From contig JASANG010000464.1 in assembly GCA_030248215.1 (NCBI GenBank), positions 62,001 to 126,000 on the forward strand: a stretch of DNA of 64,000 nucleotides. Direction: 5' to 3'. The position numbers and the translations under genes were made by a program. Every line of letters begins with the position of its first letter. Position 1 is the stretch's first letter. The notes under the pieces were generated by a model, which worked only from the letters and a program-made list of their open reading frames with translations, was not told where the DNA came from and made no database searches. The stretch is from Enoplolaimus lenunculus (taxonomy: Eukaryota; Nematoda; Enoplea; Enoplida; Thoracostomopsidae). Below are positions 48,646-63,198 of this stretch, piece by piece.

Positions 48646-50749
48646 ACTCTTAAACGGAAACGCTAGCTAAGTGATTTCTAAGAATTTTTCTGAAATGTGT
48701 TTTATATTTTTGCATTGAAATGGCATGGCTAAGAGAAACGCTGTAAAAATTACACCATGTTTCATACATTTCGAATGACACGGTTCTATAGGCGTACCGA
48801 GAGGGGGGCGTAGGGGCCGCCCACAAATCGGAATCAGTTCGTTTGTCATAACTTACATTAGATACAAAAAATTACGCCTACCTTCTCGCTCGCTTGGAGC
48901 TGTTCAAAAGAAAATTTCGTATCCAACTTCCGCAACCTAATCAGCTCAAAACTAAACTTAATAAAAATTGTATAAAGCATCACAGTTTAGTTACGCAAGT
49001 TCTTGAATGAAGGAGGCTCGAGTTTGGTGATTTTACCAAGCAGTTCGTGAATAAAGAAAAGTTTTGAGACTGAGGGATTTAAACCTGAAACAATGTACAG
49101 CTTCTCGCTCGCTTCGCCGCGAATTTTCTAAGCTCACCATAACTTTAGGCTACGAGCTTTCCCACACCCTGTTTTAACTCCAAGACTAAAATACACCCAC
49201 ATAGACCCCAAACTAAAGTTCTGCGCTAGAATTAAAGATAATTATGTGTAACTTTTCACTCTTTTCGCTTACGATATTTTCTTCAATCAACAAATTAGAT
49301 GGGTCACTGCGAAAGGGTTCTAAGTCCACTTTTATGTGGAAACCCAAGGCGCGGACCTGGCAGGATGCGGCCCACAATCCACATTTCTCGGTACGCTACT
49401 GCACGGTTCTCGTTTCAATCTTGTGGTAAGCGAAAGCAGATTAATATCCTATATATACGTTTTAGTTTAGAGTGGCTTTGCGGCTTTGCCCATATAAATT
49501 CAGGCAACTGCTGTCTTGTTTAAAACCATGTTTTTATATTTTGCTGTTGCAATCTATAATGCAAAGCCGTAGCGCTGCGACTTGTAAAACACAAAACAAA
49601 TATTACTATCTAACAAGTTAAATACTGTTTAATACTAGAGCTGCGAATGACAAATAGTAATTGCCTATCATATCTGTTTATGCTCGCAATAATTTTTTGC
49701 GCGTTTTATTAAGACACGATATAGCCCCTATGTTAACAACTCGTGGTTGCATAATCCCATTCTGCGCAAGTTTTGTTCATTTTAATCATTTACATATTTG
49801 AGTACCTACCTCAAAAGTTATGTATATTTTGAAGAATTCGCGTTCGTCGGTCGTACGTGGAATCCAAGCTTTATTTAGATTTTTAACTTAAGTATTGTTG
49901 CAAAATTTATAAATAATTATTTTCTTAAATGCTAAACTTACTTTTCGTTTTGCAAGGTTATCTTGAAAATTGCCGATCTGCTTCAAACTGCGATCCGCGC
50001 TCTGTGACTGAATCAACCAGCTCCAGTATTTTTCACTTCTATTTGAGCTAAGGAACTCACTAGAGCTGCTTTAATTTTTAGCCATGTCTTTTTGAGTTTA
50101 AAAAGAAATAAAAATTCTACGCGTTTTACAAAATTGCATGTTGTGTACAGCTAGCGCCGGTGAAGATTGAAAAGGGGCTTGTAAAGTATACGTTCCTGTA
50201 GATAACCAAAACATGCAAAGTTTTGACTGTAAATTCCAATGAGTTGATTAATCAACTCAGAGAGAGAATGAGTTACTTCTGAAAATCATTGTTTATATAT
50301 GTTTCATTTACGCGGAAATCCTATAAACCGGGAAGGTGTTATGGAAGTTCTTACTGCAAAGCCTATTTTGCCTACAAGATATTACGCATCCTAACCGTTT
50401 ACCTTTTTTTCCACCAGATTCAGCCCGACTCTCTAAAACTTCAATATTCTTTTTCTACCCGGTGGAAATGCAGTCCAACGGCCAGAATCCACCGTGGCGG
50501 CAGGATGTAATTCCCCCGCCAATGCATACACGGCTCCAAAAATTATATACCGGGGTTTTATGACTCTAGACGCCACAATTTGGCGTCCGACGGGTCTTCA
50601 CAAAAACCAGTGGTATCCCTACAGGTATCCGACTAACAGGGACCCCGGACTGTTATTACCTTCATCCTCTTATTTAAAATCACTACTGTAGTTACGTTAA
50701 TGGCGGTATATATTCGCCAGTTATGAATTATACTTTCATCATTGGGTAC

Positions 50750-51006
50750 CAGAGTGTAAACGGGTATCTGTGTCCATTTCCGTTGCCTGTAAAAATCGAT
50801 GCCCGTTTTCGTTTCCAAAAATTACGAAATTCATTAAATATCTTAAAAATTTTGTATGCGTCCGCCATTTCTTCAAAAATTTTGAAATACCGGTGAATAC
50901 TTGCACGCCTCAATTGCAATGGCAGAAAAATAAAACGTTTTTCAAACCTTTATACTTCAATATCCGTTTTCCGTTTCAGTTATCTTTACTATCCGTTTAC
51001 ACCCTG
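50750..51006. mobile_element. hAT-like MITE (257 bp)
   Basis: Ends CAGAGTGTAAACGGGTATC and TATCCGTTTACACCCTG. Flanks TTGGGTAC and TTGGTTAC match at 7 of 8. Confidence 0.9.
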
Positions 51007-51554
51007 TTGGTTACGCCATGACCATTTCAAACTGCGTTAACAAAGTTTGGAAAACCGAAGTGGGTGCAAGTTTTACGCTCCAAACATAAACTCAACCCGA
51101 GGAACTTTGACTTTTCAAGTTTGCACAAAGACGAGCGCTGCCGAACCCATCTGAGAGTTGCACCTTTTCAAAACTAAAGCCAAATCCAAAACATTTTCTG
51201 CGCATATACTCCAAATTATTCTGTAACAATGCATATGGTTTTTACTAAAAGTCATTCATACTGCTGTGAACAATTCGTTAACGCGGTCTTCAACTGGAGT
51301 TGAAATAAAGCCGCACAACACAATTCTCTCTTATTCCTTTCGACTGAGAATAGATATGAAAAAATGCGTTTCAAAATATTGCACGTTTTGGGACATACAG
51401 AAACATATATGTTAGAAGAATTAGGGACACATTAACTATTAGTATGTTGTTTTAAGTATAAAAAATCATAGTAGACCGTTCGTAATAATTCTACTTATGT
51501 GCAGAATTTAATAACTGTAAATAACATAGATAGTGACACCTAATTTTCAGAATT

Positions 51555-54500
51555 ATGAATGAGTCAAATAACGTAGACAAAAAGATTGCCATAATTGGAA
51601 GGTAAAGTTTTGTCTTAGAAATCTAATTGCAGTGTAAAACTGTATTATAAAAACAGCATCTTTTAAAAATTTCTTGTAAGCGGAGAAACGCTGAAATGAA
51701 TTGTTAGTGTTCAAAACGATATTTAGTAAATGATCACGGTTGGCAAAACGTACTTTAGCGTCAATAAACCTTTTCAAAACGCGGAAAGCCAACGATGTGT
51801 TACTTCCATGCGCCATAAAAAACTTAGCTATAGCCACAGAATTGTGCAAATTGCGTGGCTCAGTAAATGCAGCGAAATCGTATATTTGCAAAACTAAGCG
51901 CCAAGTACTGTAGTGACCCGAATAAGAGGGCGTACCCATTTTGAGTCCCAATCAATCGGAGTCCGTATCCCTAATAAGAGTCCGTAAGCGCATAGAGTCC
52001 CTAAACCCTAATTAGAGTCCATAAATGTCAATTTTTCCTAATTGTAGCGCATAAATGGCTCCAGAACCAAATAAAGGTGAGTTCAAAACTTTGAAGCGTA
52101 CTTAAGTTTTCAAAGTACGTTCCTAACAATAACCTTGCATTATGGCTAAAGCTTTTGATACAAGGCAAATAAATATTCAATTCAAGGGTTAGTTACAATA
52201 CCGGATATATGTGTAACGAAGTGTGGCGGAGGACGGGATAAAAATAAATAACAGTCCGTACCCGAATAACAGGGGGAACCCTCTAGAGAGGTCAAATAAA
52301 TATCAGTCCCCCTCTTATTCGGGTCACTCACTACGGTAAATCAATAGTTCTGGGTATTCAGTTTAGAAGATAGCTACAGACTACTAAAAAAATACTTGCA
52401 TTGACAACTTAAAATTGAGTTGATTTAGCTTGTCCTTTGCCTTATTTAAACCACTGCAATAGAGATTCCATCGAATATAACCCTTCCCTCGAACCATATA
52501 TCATTGACTTACGCTAAGTCGTACAAACATCAGCGCATGTTACTTATACTAGTGTCGCGCTTTCAGCAGCGAATCCAGAAATTTCTAAATGGGCGGGATG
52601 GTAAATATTTGGAAACGCAATTTTTCTCCAAAAAATTTTCTTAGCGGGAAAATTATAAGGTAGGGCCCTATTTTATAACGAAAGTATAATGAGAGGACAA
52701 ATTGTAAGGTAATGAATGACCATATCATTATATACCAAAAAATTTATGTGGGGAGTGGGGACAAATTGTAAGATAGGGGTCCTTAGACATTTCTCTTATC
52801 CAGACCGGATACGGGGTGTTCATCTGTATTCTATATCATACTGTTCACAGTAAACTTGCTATCATCATTCACGGATATAGACACGAAGTGTTAACTCAGA
52901 AAAACTTTGTTAATAAATAAAACCGCTAAAACGTCGCAGAGGTTAATTAGTGTTGCATTGAATTACGGATAAAGCCAGACCTGTGTGAAACCCAGCCGTA
53001 TATCGAATTCTACAGAAACTCAGGAAGACTTCGCTGGATTAATTTTAAGATGAACTAAATCTTAAAATTTTTGAATATTGGTATGTTTTAGTTAAGAAAT
53101 GAAGATTTTGAATCATCTAGGAACAATTATCCAAGAATGTGGTTTAATATTCTGAATGAGGTTCGGATACAGAATTTTTTCGTCAGCTGCAGCTACTTTG
53201 TTGGCGAAACCATGCAAATTATTCAAAAAAATTTTAGACAAAGCATATCGGGTATCCGGTGGATATCCGGGTACACGTTTCATTTCGGATACATATATGG
53301 ATATTTTTCATATCCTGACATCCGTACATCCGGTTATTCGGTGCCCATCTATAGTGTTGAGTCGTGTTAAACTTAGGTGGCTATGTTTCAATAGATACAC
53401 TATGTCAGTGCCAGAATACGTACACTACAAAAACTATGAAATTGTTTAAAAATAAGCCACAATAATAATTGGCAACTCTATTCAATGAATTTCATTAATC
53501 ATTTCGAGTTCATTACATTTGTAATGCTGAGGTATTCACAAAGTTGAAGCTCATTTATTCGATACTGTCAACGTACATGTTTTGCTAGTTGTAATTCTAC
53601 GCTAGCGGTCATTATGTACTTTGAACATTTATCTTTTGAAGTTTGGAAATTTCGTTTCTTTTAGTGACCTCTCCATTATGAAAACCATTCAATATGGCTG
53701 GATGAGTTGAACTCTACATGATGTTTCTATTGCGGTGTCAAGTTTGTGGTTGCATTTTTAACTGTTCATACTAAGTAAGCCAGAATAAAAACATTTCAAA
53801 GTTTACATTTTCAGTGGATTTATTGGTTCGTCATGGGCAATGTTGTTTGCGGGCGCAGGATATCACGTTTGCCTGTACGATAATGATCCGCGTGCGTTAA
53901 AAATTGGTACAGACAATATTAAAGCGGGGTTTCAAAAGCTTGAAGTGAGTGCATCTACAATATCAAACGAGCAATTCGTTTGCCCGGATCAACCTTGCAC
54001 ATGATGGACAGTTAAAATTTTTAGTAATTATATCTAAAATTACGTGTGGATTACCGCTACCGTTACTCACAAGGTTTCCTTGTGACCCGTTGCCGCACAA
54101 GGTTATTCTTTAGCAAAATATAGTTAAACTTGATGCACATATACATTTCAAAATCACTTTTTATAGATGCCAAAATCAATTTTGTAATACCGCAGTGTTT
54201 TGAAGATATGTTCATAACGAGAAATCGCACCCGCCCGCAGTTTCCCTATTCAGTATTCGACTTTTTGTTACAATCTATGTATGTTACTAATAAATTAACT
54301 GTACGATTTTGGAATATACCTGTCATGTATTATAATACAACTTTACTGAACTGAACGTAGAATGTATGCAGTTGGGTATCAACTGATCTCAATATAAGCA
54401 GCAAAATAACACAGTTTTCTTACACGCTTTCTGCTTTTTATACTCTAACAGACTGATCTTGCACATTTCCTATATATTGCATTATTGCAGCAAGATGGGC

Positions 54501-57500
54501 TTCAGCGATCAAAGCTGTCTCGTGAAGAACTGCTTCGTTTGGTTTCTACAACAATTTCGTTGGCTGATGCGCTGAAGGATTGTTGCTATATTCAGGTTAT
54601 TCTTTTCATAAACAGTTTGATTCAGCAGACAGTCCGAAAACGAACAGCTTATAATACAATTCACCAAAATGCAAATTTACACGTCCTTATCTGCAATACA
54701 CAACGTTAATCAACCATTCAATAACTGCAGGTGGTGACGTTACTTTTTGGGACTGCATTGCCAAAAAAGAATAGTAACAACCGCTCGGATATTGGATCCG
54801 CTGTCTTTCTTGAGTCTAATATCTTCAAGAGTACATTTTGTAAATAATGATAAAATTCGTTGATTTTTATCATATAGTTGAATGTTCATATTTGTTACTA
54901 TTAGTCGTTCAAACATGAATGCAGTGTTGAGACGAAAGCAGCTGTGTAAGGAGGCGTACAAAGTAAACGTAAGCCAGCACGCGTGCGCCAACAAACGTGA
55001 TTAGTTTGGTACAGCATTACGAATATTTTGTTTCAAAGTTTTGCAACAGTCGACACAGTGCCAACTTATTTATGGGTCACCACACTATACTGTCTACGCT
55101 ACTGTATAAAATTGCACCCACATGCGAGTCCCTATGTTCCTAATTGCAGTGTTTATAAATTATACATCCAAAAGTCACCCACACTATGCGTACACCAAGC
55201 TGACAACAGAGTCCCTCTGAACGGCGTATACTTTGTCACACTATTGCATATACAGATGCCACATTTTCAATACGTTATAAAAAGGACAGTTGTTTTCAGT
55301 GGCGGCTCCATGGGGGGCCACCCCGACCGTTGCCCCCCAACAGCATCTGGACAAAAATTATATAGTGTCAATTGCTGTTCTATGCTGTTTATTTCTCTGT
55401 TTTATACACAATAGTAGAAGCACGCTTTAAAGATTCGAACTCACCTTTATTTGGCCCTGGAGTCATTTATGCGCTACAATTAGGGATAATAGACATTTAT
55501 GGACTCTAACAAGGGTTTAAGGACTCTACCCGCTTACGGACTCTTATTAGGAATACGGAGTCCTATTAATTGGGACTCAAAATGGGGAACCCCCTCTTAT
55601 TTGGGTCACTACAGCATGGGCCAAAAATAAGTTTATTACCTGTGAAATTTTGGCCCCTATTCTGAGATCCTGGATCCGCCACTGGTTGTTTTGTCCTGAG
55701 TCTGTCAGAAGGACATTCGCTTATTGCATAACACAATGTCTGGCCGAAGGGACTCTGATAAGCAATTATACATAGTCTGTGCGAAGGAGCTCTTATTGTC
55801 AGACACTGTTGCCAAACAGCGTCCACATTGTCCGTACTCCGTCCAAAGGGACTACCGCCATAACAGAATAGATATATATGCCCTCTGCAAAGTCCAAATA
55901 TCTAAAAAACAGTATTGTTTTGTACCTCCCTTGCAGACAAGTGGGTGGACAATTTTTTACAGTGGCGTAGACAGTATAACGTGGATGACCAATTAGCATG
56001 ATATCAACTAGCCCTAGAGTAGACTAAAAGCACATTTTCTTCTACTTCTGATGCAAGTGAGCCGCTTTTCGTTTAAAGTTCTAGCCACCGGCTAAAATGA
56101 CATGAGAGAAAAAGGCATTTTCTTGAACCGTAACTTGAGTGACAAATGAAGAGAACCTAAAAGTTGCTTAGATGATTTCTGTTAATGCCGCACATTTGTA
56201 TAGGCTCACAAAAACTTTCAAAATCTTCTCGAGCTATACTGCGGAACTGAAAATTAGTATGGGTATCTACTGATGTGAAAAACAGAACTGTGAAAAAATT
56301 TTGGTTGCGTTGTAGAAACAGCAACGCTTGGTTGTCGAGCAAATTTTTATTTTATAACGCAATAAAACAACACGTTTACAGATTTTTTCACTGAGACACT
56401 CATATGGATAAACAGAGGTAAGTTTACAACTTCAGGAATGTGTATTCGAAGATTTATCAGTCAAGCAAGAAGCTTTTAACAATATTGACTCAGCAATGGA
56501 CAAGGCGAATACAACAACAATCATTGGGAGTAGTACATCTGTAATAATGCTATCTGAAATTACTTGCGACATGAAATTTCATCGTGACCAAGCCGTCGTT
56601 GCTCATCCGGTAAATTGGTTGATTGTCATTCAATTAAAAACACATCTGGAATATTTGCATTGCCAAAACAAATTTTCATATTCGTTTAATCCAAATTTCT
56701 GAAGGAAAAACAAAGATGCTGCCAAACTGATAAAGGTATTTTGTGTGTCACAAATCACTTGAAAGATCTTGTTTGGGAACAGTTTCTATCAACTACAGTT
56801 TACGTTTCACGATGGAAATTTTACCAGGCAGTTTGGTTGACGAGCTTAATTTGCATTGTAGAGCCTGTCAAGTACATTATTAACAAAAACATTTAAATAC
56901 CGTCTGTTAATTCTCAAACAAATTAGCGCAATAAAAAACAGTAATTGGTTTATCGAACCCAGACCTGTATAAGCATTGTTTTTATGTATTTAAGTTTCGA
57001 GTCAAATATTAGTTGTGTTTCAACCTTTTAATATTGTTGATTTTTGTACATTGTAGAGTGCAGCAACTACAGTTGAAATATAACTTTCTGAAAAACGTAA
57101 TTTTGTTCGACATGTTAACACGTTTATAAATGCTAAGTTTGGTGCCAAAATGAGACCAACGGAATCACAAGACTATATCACTAAGGATATATCAAGTACT
57201 TATCAACATTTTATTACACGTGATAAACATAAGGTATCCGTTGCAAAAGTTTCAAATGTCTAAAAATATATAGTATATGCAGCAATCATTTTAATATCGC
57301 AGAACTATTACTCATCAGCAGAAACCTCGTGAGTAAAATTAGGCCTCAGTTGAGGCAACAAAAATTACGTCTGCTTACAATTGAGCGCCATCACGGCTAC
57401 AGTGAACACGAGCAACAAAAACATCTGGTATATTTAATCAAGCAGGTATTACACCATCTAGTAAATATGTCAGGACCAGAAACACAAGCAGAACTTATTC

Positions 57501-60500
57501 CGGATGGAAGGCGTGATAAAACGAATTTCGTATAGTTTTCTGCAGCGTTTTCTTGTTTATTACGCTTGCTAAGATTAATATATTTTTATGAGAGCTTTTT
57601 CGTTTTAAGTTGTTACTATAAAATATTGGTTTTCTGTTAGTTTTCCTTACCTAACCCTGATCTAGAGGTAAGAGTATTGCCTTCCATTAGAAGTCTTGGT
57701 GCAAACTGAATCGTAAGTTCAAGCGTCAAAACAGCACACCGAATGCAGTGCAGAAGATATATACGTCATTAGCGTCACAGACCTATACAACACTGACAGA
57801 TTACTGCACCGTTTTTAAAGATAGACAGATTTGAATTGCTTACTTATAGGCGAACATTTACGGAGGTTAAGCCAATAACTACAGCAATTGGTACTGCTGA
57901 TTATGTTATAGTTTGCCTCGTTTTTTGGTATTAATAGCTTGAAAATCAGTAGACATTCCAAATGGTTTGACAAACTCGACAATTTGATTGATTGGTTGTG
58001 CGCATTGCTAAACTTAAATTGCACTACAATTTAGGTGAACCCGCCCTTCTATTGCCCGCTGGTCGAAGTTCTTGGTAGCAAGTGGACCCGAGAAGACGTC
58101 ATTGACCGGACCATGAAGATTATGACTGAACTAGGACAAGTACGTACATTAATAAAAATAGTTACAATTTATTTCTTCTAATTGTAATGATTCTTTTCGT
58201 TTACGCTAATTAAGCCCTATTTAAAGTACAAAGTATAGTAATATATAGAACGATGAGATACTAGACTCAAGCAAACAAATATATATCGAATCAAAACAAC
58301 AATTTTAACCAGCTTTCTCGCGACAAGGTAAAACTCAGTGAGAGATATCCACCATTGAATTGTAGGTGTTACATTCTCGAGGCGAAATTAATTGCGGATA
58401 TATTATTTTTGAAAAAGTAAACGAATCATCGTGTTCGCGCTTGTGGTTTGTAGTTGGACGCCATTTCAAGCTACCTCTAACATTGCGCTATGTCAAATAT
58501 TATAAAAACTTTAGAAACCGATTCGAATCAACAAGGAAGTTCCCGGATTTGCTTTGAACCGAATTCAATACACTTTGTTAGCTGAATGCTGGCGCCTTGT
58601 CCAGGTAAAAACTAAGTGGTGTGGTGGTGAAAGTCACAAAGTGCCGGGAATATCTACAACTTTATTGTCAATTTATAAAATTGTTTCAATTTCTCGCCTG
58701 TTTTAACCGGACAACATAAAACGTTAAGTTCTACATATGCATGACAAATAGCCACTCATTTTGCGAATATTGCGTTTATTGTCCACGCATCAATCAAGAC
58801 TACATTTTGTAGCTCTGAAGTTGTAACAGTTGTTCTGGGAATGATTGTTTAAGTTGTCAAATTTTCTAAGGCGTTCTCACATCTGATGTGCGTGTTGTGT
58901 CAGTTATTTTTGTTATAGGACGACGTGGTATCTGTAGACGATGTTGATAAAATATTTAAAGATGGATTAGGTCTGCGATATGCGTTTATGGGGCCTTTTG
59001 AAACAATCCATCTAAATGCAAAAGGTACAGTTTTAATAACTCTACGCTATATATGTCGTTGCACATCTTTCCGTTAGTTTTGTAGTTTGAGCATATAAAA
59101 TACAAATATAAATATATACATACATATAATTGAGCGAAGCGAAACTCCGAGCGAAGCTCGGAATTTCTCGAAGCGTTTTATGTTTTGTACTTGGGGGTCG
59201 AAAGGTGGATGTCCGTCCGTCCGTCTGTCCGTCTGTCCGTCCGAAAAGAACCTCAGGAACCGCTGAACCGATTTTGATAAACGTTTTTGTTGGAAAGCCA
59301 ATTATCCCGGGGTGTTAACCTCGCATTGCGGTTGTATAATTGCAAGCCGTTTAGTAGCTACAGGCTAATTTGCATAATTAATTAAGCCTAAATTAGGACT
59401 TTCCACAATATTTCACTAATTATTACAGTTAGAAGCAATGTAATTGTAGCATTAAAGGGTTTTTGGGTGCGAGGAATCTGCGTAGACTGTTTACAAACCT
59501 CCAAAACCGATACCTGAGCAGCTAGCTAATAGGTAATTTGCATATTAGCATAGTTTATAAGCCTAAATTAGGACTTTTACAATATTTCACTAATTATTAT
59601 TGTTAAAAACAATTTAATTTCAGCAGTAAAGGGTTTTTAGGTGCGAGAAATTTGAATAAATTGTTTACAAACCTCCAAAACCGATATATGAATAGATAGC
59701 TAATAACTAATTTGCATATTACCTTAATTGCTTACGTGTGTTCGAGGTTCGCTCAATAAATGTAGTCCCACTACGACTAGTTATATATATTTATATATGT
59801 AAGGTTTCTGGTGTGTGTTAGTTATTGTGGATGTTGCATAAAATATTTAAAAAGTAAACGATACATTGTTTTGTGAAATTTGAATTTTAAATGCAATTAT
59901 TTAAGTTTTTTTATAATTAGGTAGATACTTAATGCAATTGGGTTAATACCTAAATGAGTTTGAAGGACCTGCGGAACATTTTATGCTATAAGTCTAAAAG
60001 TTAAAAAAACCTCGGCCACTTTTGACTTATGGTAAAAAAGTAATTCAAGCTATCTTCAAATTCAGATTTCCCGTGACTGAGGTTTGTTCACCCGGAGATC
60101 AACACACACAGGGGATTACATAGGCTTCGGTTTAGCAGTCGCTTCCAATGCGAACCATACCGACTCGTATGTTTATTCAGGAATAAGCTTCGCTTAGCCC
60201 CATAAGTAACTAGCTAAAGTGGGGAAATTCCGCTATGCATCATGAGCCTGAACGTCCTCACAAGCTACAACCCCCCGGAATATACACCCAACTCGGTAGC
60301 GTCGCATCGTAACATCATACTCATACTTGACCAGAATATGCTCACACCGCCTGGCTGGGCGGCGTTAGGTTAAAACACTGCAACAGTGGTTTCGAAAGCA
60401 TAGATGAACGCAAACTAAACCAAAAGTCGTTAAAAATTCAATTGCGTGCTAACAACCTTTTAAATATTTCCTCGGAAAACCATCGCTTTGGCTAAAAATA

Positions 60501-63198
60501 CGAGTCGAGTCGTCCTTATCCAAATAAGCAACAATTTTTGGTAACGCTTTTTAACCGCGTTGAATACCTATTTATCCACCGTTAGCGTACGTTTATCCCA
60601 AACGCCTGGTAAATATTGCTTAAACAGAGCTCCGTGCCTGCAGGTGACTAGATTACGCCCTAAAGATAAACGAGGAAAAAGGCGGGTTATCCCAAGAAAA
60701 CTGCGCAGGGAGAAGATTGTAGAACGACCAAGTACCGGAAATAGAAAGGGCAAAAAATACGCGAGCGTTAGATAAAAGTAAGACTTAGTGTGTGTGAGAA
60801 AATTTATTTGAGTGCTAAGCTTAGACCGCACCATGCGGATGGATCACTTAGGCTTACGGATCTGCGATGGATAGGTTGTATAGCTTTACATGTATAACAC
60901 AAAATTATTAAGTTCGCACTTAATTAGAACAAAAGTTCCAAAACACAATTTAGCAGCTGGAATGACGTTAACGCGGATTAGCCGATACTAATTCGAAAAA
61001 TAAATACTACATCACTATTTACAATCGAAAATTTTACCTGCCCATTATCCTGCTACCGCATAGCCGAAATGCAGTCTAGAAATACTGCAATTCGATAACT
61101 CGAAGCGATACGTTGATATATAATTATACAAAACCAAGAGCCAACGTAAAATAACAGGGAAAAGTTTTATGCAGCTTATCAGAATTGCAGGAATCGCATC
61201 CCCGATCGTAAAGACGGCAGATTCCATGTCAGCCCCGTTTCGCATTGGGATTCCACCGCTGCCACGTTAAACAACACATTTAAATTAGTAAAAGACCCAG
61301 CTACCCGCTGCCGCGGTCAGTTACCAACTGGCGGCATCCTATACTTTGCTATCGACACTCAGCGTAATAAAGGCCATGAAACAGAGAAGTAATACAATAA
61401 TCAAAAAGCTCCCGCCGCAACGTGTTAAAACTTTTCTAAGTGATTTTCGTATATTCACGACAATAATGCAGCTTATTCGCTGAAGCACCAATTTTGCATG
61501 ACCGGCCCTGCTGGTCCTGTTACATGTTATGAAAAACACCACACATATTTACAGCAAAACCAAAACAAAGCCACAATCCGGTAAATGCGGTAATACTATA
61601 ATGAATAATTACACACAAACATACATGTGTACACACCAAAACATATGCCACAGTAGTAGCAGTTTTCAAAGTTTTCGGGCCAAACCATGAAGAGAAACCG
61701 AGGACGGACCGAAATAATCGGACGTTTAGGTATTTTTAACAAATCCAAAACAAATCTTTAGTTGAGTTGTGAGCGCACTCACCGCTGGCAATGAGCAAAT
61801 CCGCAAGGTCTGTGCGTTTATACATGGTTCATCAGTTCCAGACCTGTGCTCACATACGTGTAGCTGACCCACAGAGCACCGAAAGTTCAAGTGCTGCTAA
61901 AACATCTGTACAGCCCAAAAGGTGACACATTTTCTCGAAAGTGTGATCCCAGCTGTTGACAACCTGGACTCGGCTAAGATTTAGAGGCGCTGGGTGCAGT
62001 GAAATCTGTACATATGCCTAAGTTTATAACATAATTAAAAGTGATCAGTCTATAAATGTCACTCTCCAATAATTATAATAATTGTTTGCCAAGTAAATTT
62101 CACTCCAGTATAGTAATAACCATTTGCCAACTAAATTCCACTCTAAAAACATAATCGCTTGTTAAGTTTCAATATGGGCAGTTGTTCCGAAACAGTCCTT
62201 TATATTATGCAGAAGTATTTTGATTAACCAATTCGGCCAGAAAAATCATTATAATAGTCCGTCATATACATTGCAACAAAAAATGTACCACTGCTCAGAA
62301 ACATTCCATTTAGTATGCCAGAAGATTGCAGTTGATATAAATCTTAGATATTAACTTTGAAGCTAAAATACTAATTGTTTCAGAACCAAAAATGCGAAAT
62401 TCCAATGCCTGGTTATTAAGTAATTGGAGCCGTAAAACAATGACCTAATTTCCATAAAATACCAAAGATTAATGAACTTTGCAAACATAACACTGAACCA
62501 TTGATATCAAAATAGGCATGTATTAATCAGTAAATGGAATCTGAATGATTTTGAAATGGAACAAATACAGGACATCGTGGCATTAAGCACATTGGTGACA
62601 TGCTTAATACATCCAACTTAGGTGTTGCTCAATTGTTTCAGTTTTCTACCCTATTATATCTAGTTTCCTAAATTACTGTCACTGGCATTTGTTTGTGTGA
62701 CAAAAATAGAAATACGAAAATAGCTGATCTGTAATTGAAAATTAATGCGAATCAGATAAGTATTTTATCCCTGTTTGGAGACAGTTTAAGTGAATAAAAA
62801 CTGTTAACAGAAGAACTAAAAGTGACATGCTTAAAACGTCAAGGCAAATCCATTTGTGCGCTAACTGCTCGATGTATGTAGTTTTTAAGGTGTTCGAGAA
62901 TATTGCGAAAAATATAATGACGGCTACCTTCGCGTGTGTAACGATCAAGGCCCTGCGCCAAGCTGGTCAGGAAGCTTGTTAAATAAAGTGGCAGAAAATA
63001 TGGAAGAAAAGGTTTGTCTTATGTATCTGTTTTATTATTAGTTTCGTTTCACTGTTGTTCATAACGTTAGAAAGTTTAGTACGTCGAGATATTTTTTATT
63101 TCCAGATTCCACTTCAATCTATTTCTGACCGGCTGAAATGGCGAAACGACAACTTAGCTGCATTGGCTAAACTGAAACGTGATCGAGAATCGTGCTAA
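51555..63198 (+). CDS. CRYL1: lambda-crystallin / L-gulonate 3-dehydrogenase, nine exons
   Basis: Exons: 51555-51601, 53815-53944, 54491-54595, 56436-56609, 58035-58139, 58515-58604, 58919-59024, 62890-63011 and 63106-63198. All junctions are GT-AG with agreeing phases, giving 323 residues (human CRYL1 is 319). The protein is an NAD-dependent dehydrogenase of the 3-hydroxyacyl-CoA dehydrogenase fold. In vertebrates it oxidises L-gulonate in the cytosolic uronate cycle. The Rossmann motif IIGSGFIG is at about residues 13-20, with the acidic end of strand 2 in LYDND (36-40). STSVIM and VAHPVNPPF supply the conserved active-site Ser and His regions (His near 151). [13 protein letters not shown] and [21 protein letters not shown] match the family C-terminal domain. 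It looks intact. Its introns carry MITEs, and intron 7 (3.9 kb) a tandem repeat. Confidence 0.96.
51913..52327. mobile_element. TIR element, GTGACCCGAATAAGAGGG type, in CRYL1 intron 1
   Basis: Left end GTGACCCGAATAAGAGGG and right end CCCTCTTATTCGGGTCAC are perfect inverted repeats over 18 bases. The interior has AGAGTCC-TA units repeated four to five times at about 22-bp spacing. Same family as 36980-47368 and 55434-55609. Confidence 0.85.
55297..55684. mobile_element. hAT-like MITE with perfect target duplication, in CRYL1 intron 3
   Basis: Ends CAGTGGCGGCTCCATGG and CCTGGATCCGCCACTG. The 8-bp flank GTTGTTTT is identical on both sides. A partial copy of the GTGACCC element (55434-55609) is nested inside. 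Confidence 0.88.
55434..55609 (-). mobile_element. partial GTGACCC-type TIR element nested in a hAT-like MITE
   Basis: Inverted relative to 51913-52327 and matching its first ~180 bp (AGTCCCAAT, GAGTCCGTAAGCG, GTAGCGCATAAATG, AAATAAAGGTGAGTTCGAA). Only the GTGACCC end is present. Confidence 0.8.
59131..59760. repeat. GTCC/GTCT microsatellite and two ~178-bp tandem units in CRYL1 intron 7
   Basis: GAGCGAAGCGAAACTCCG and GAGCGAAGCTCGG lead into a (GTCC/GTCT) run at about 59210-59241, then GAACCGATTTTGATAAACG. Two diverged tandem units follow at about 59358-59535 and 59536-59715 (GCCTAAATTAGGACTTT, CACTAATTATTA, AAAGGGTTTTT-GGTGCGAG, ACAAACCTCCAAAACCGATA). The whole resembles a dispersed element of unknown family. 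It does not disturb the exons. Confidence 0.75.
59761..62889. other. rest of CRYL1 intron 7, nothing recognised
   Basis: Short open frames on both strands, none with a domain or splice-consistent neighbours. No RNA gene recognised. Confidence 0.4.

Larger units (their letters stand above)
47369..51554. other. intergenic region upstream of CRYL1, no gene seen
   Basis: Short open frames on both strands show no exon structure or recognisable domain. Identified contents are the GC-rich palindromic element (48496-48645) and one hAT-like MITE (50750-51006). The CRYL1 promoter should lie in the right part. Bases just before the start ATG read TTTTCAG, so a 5' UTR intron is possible. Confidence 0.5.

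Noticed and set aside
59200-59245. CRISPR-like or regulatory array
   Set aside because: It is a plain GTCC/GTCT microsatellite without spacers.
60560-60834. Opposed open frames in CRYL1 intron 7
   Set aside because: They overlap on both strands, have no recognisable domain, and lie inside an intron of a well-supported gene.
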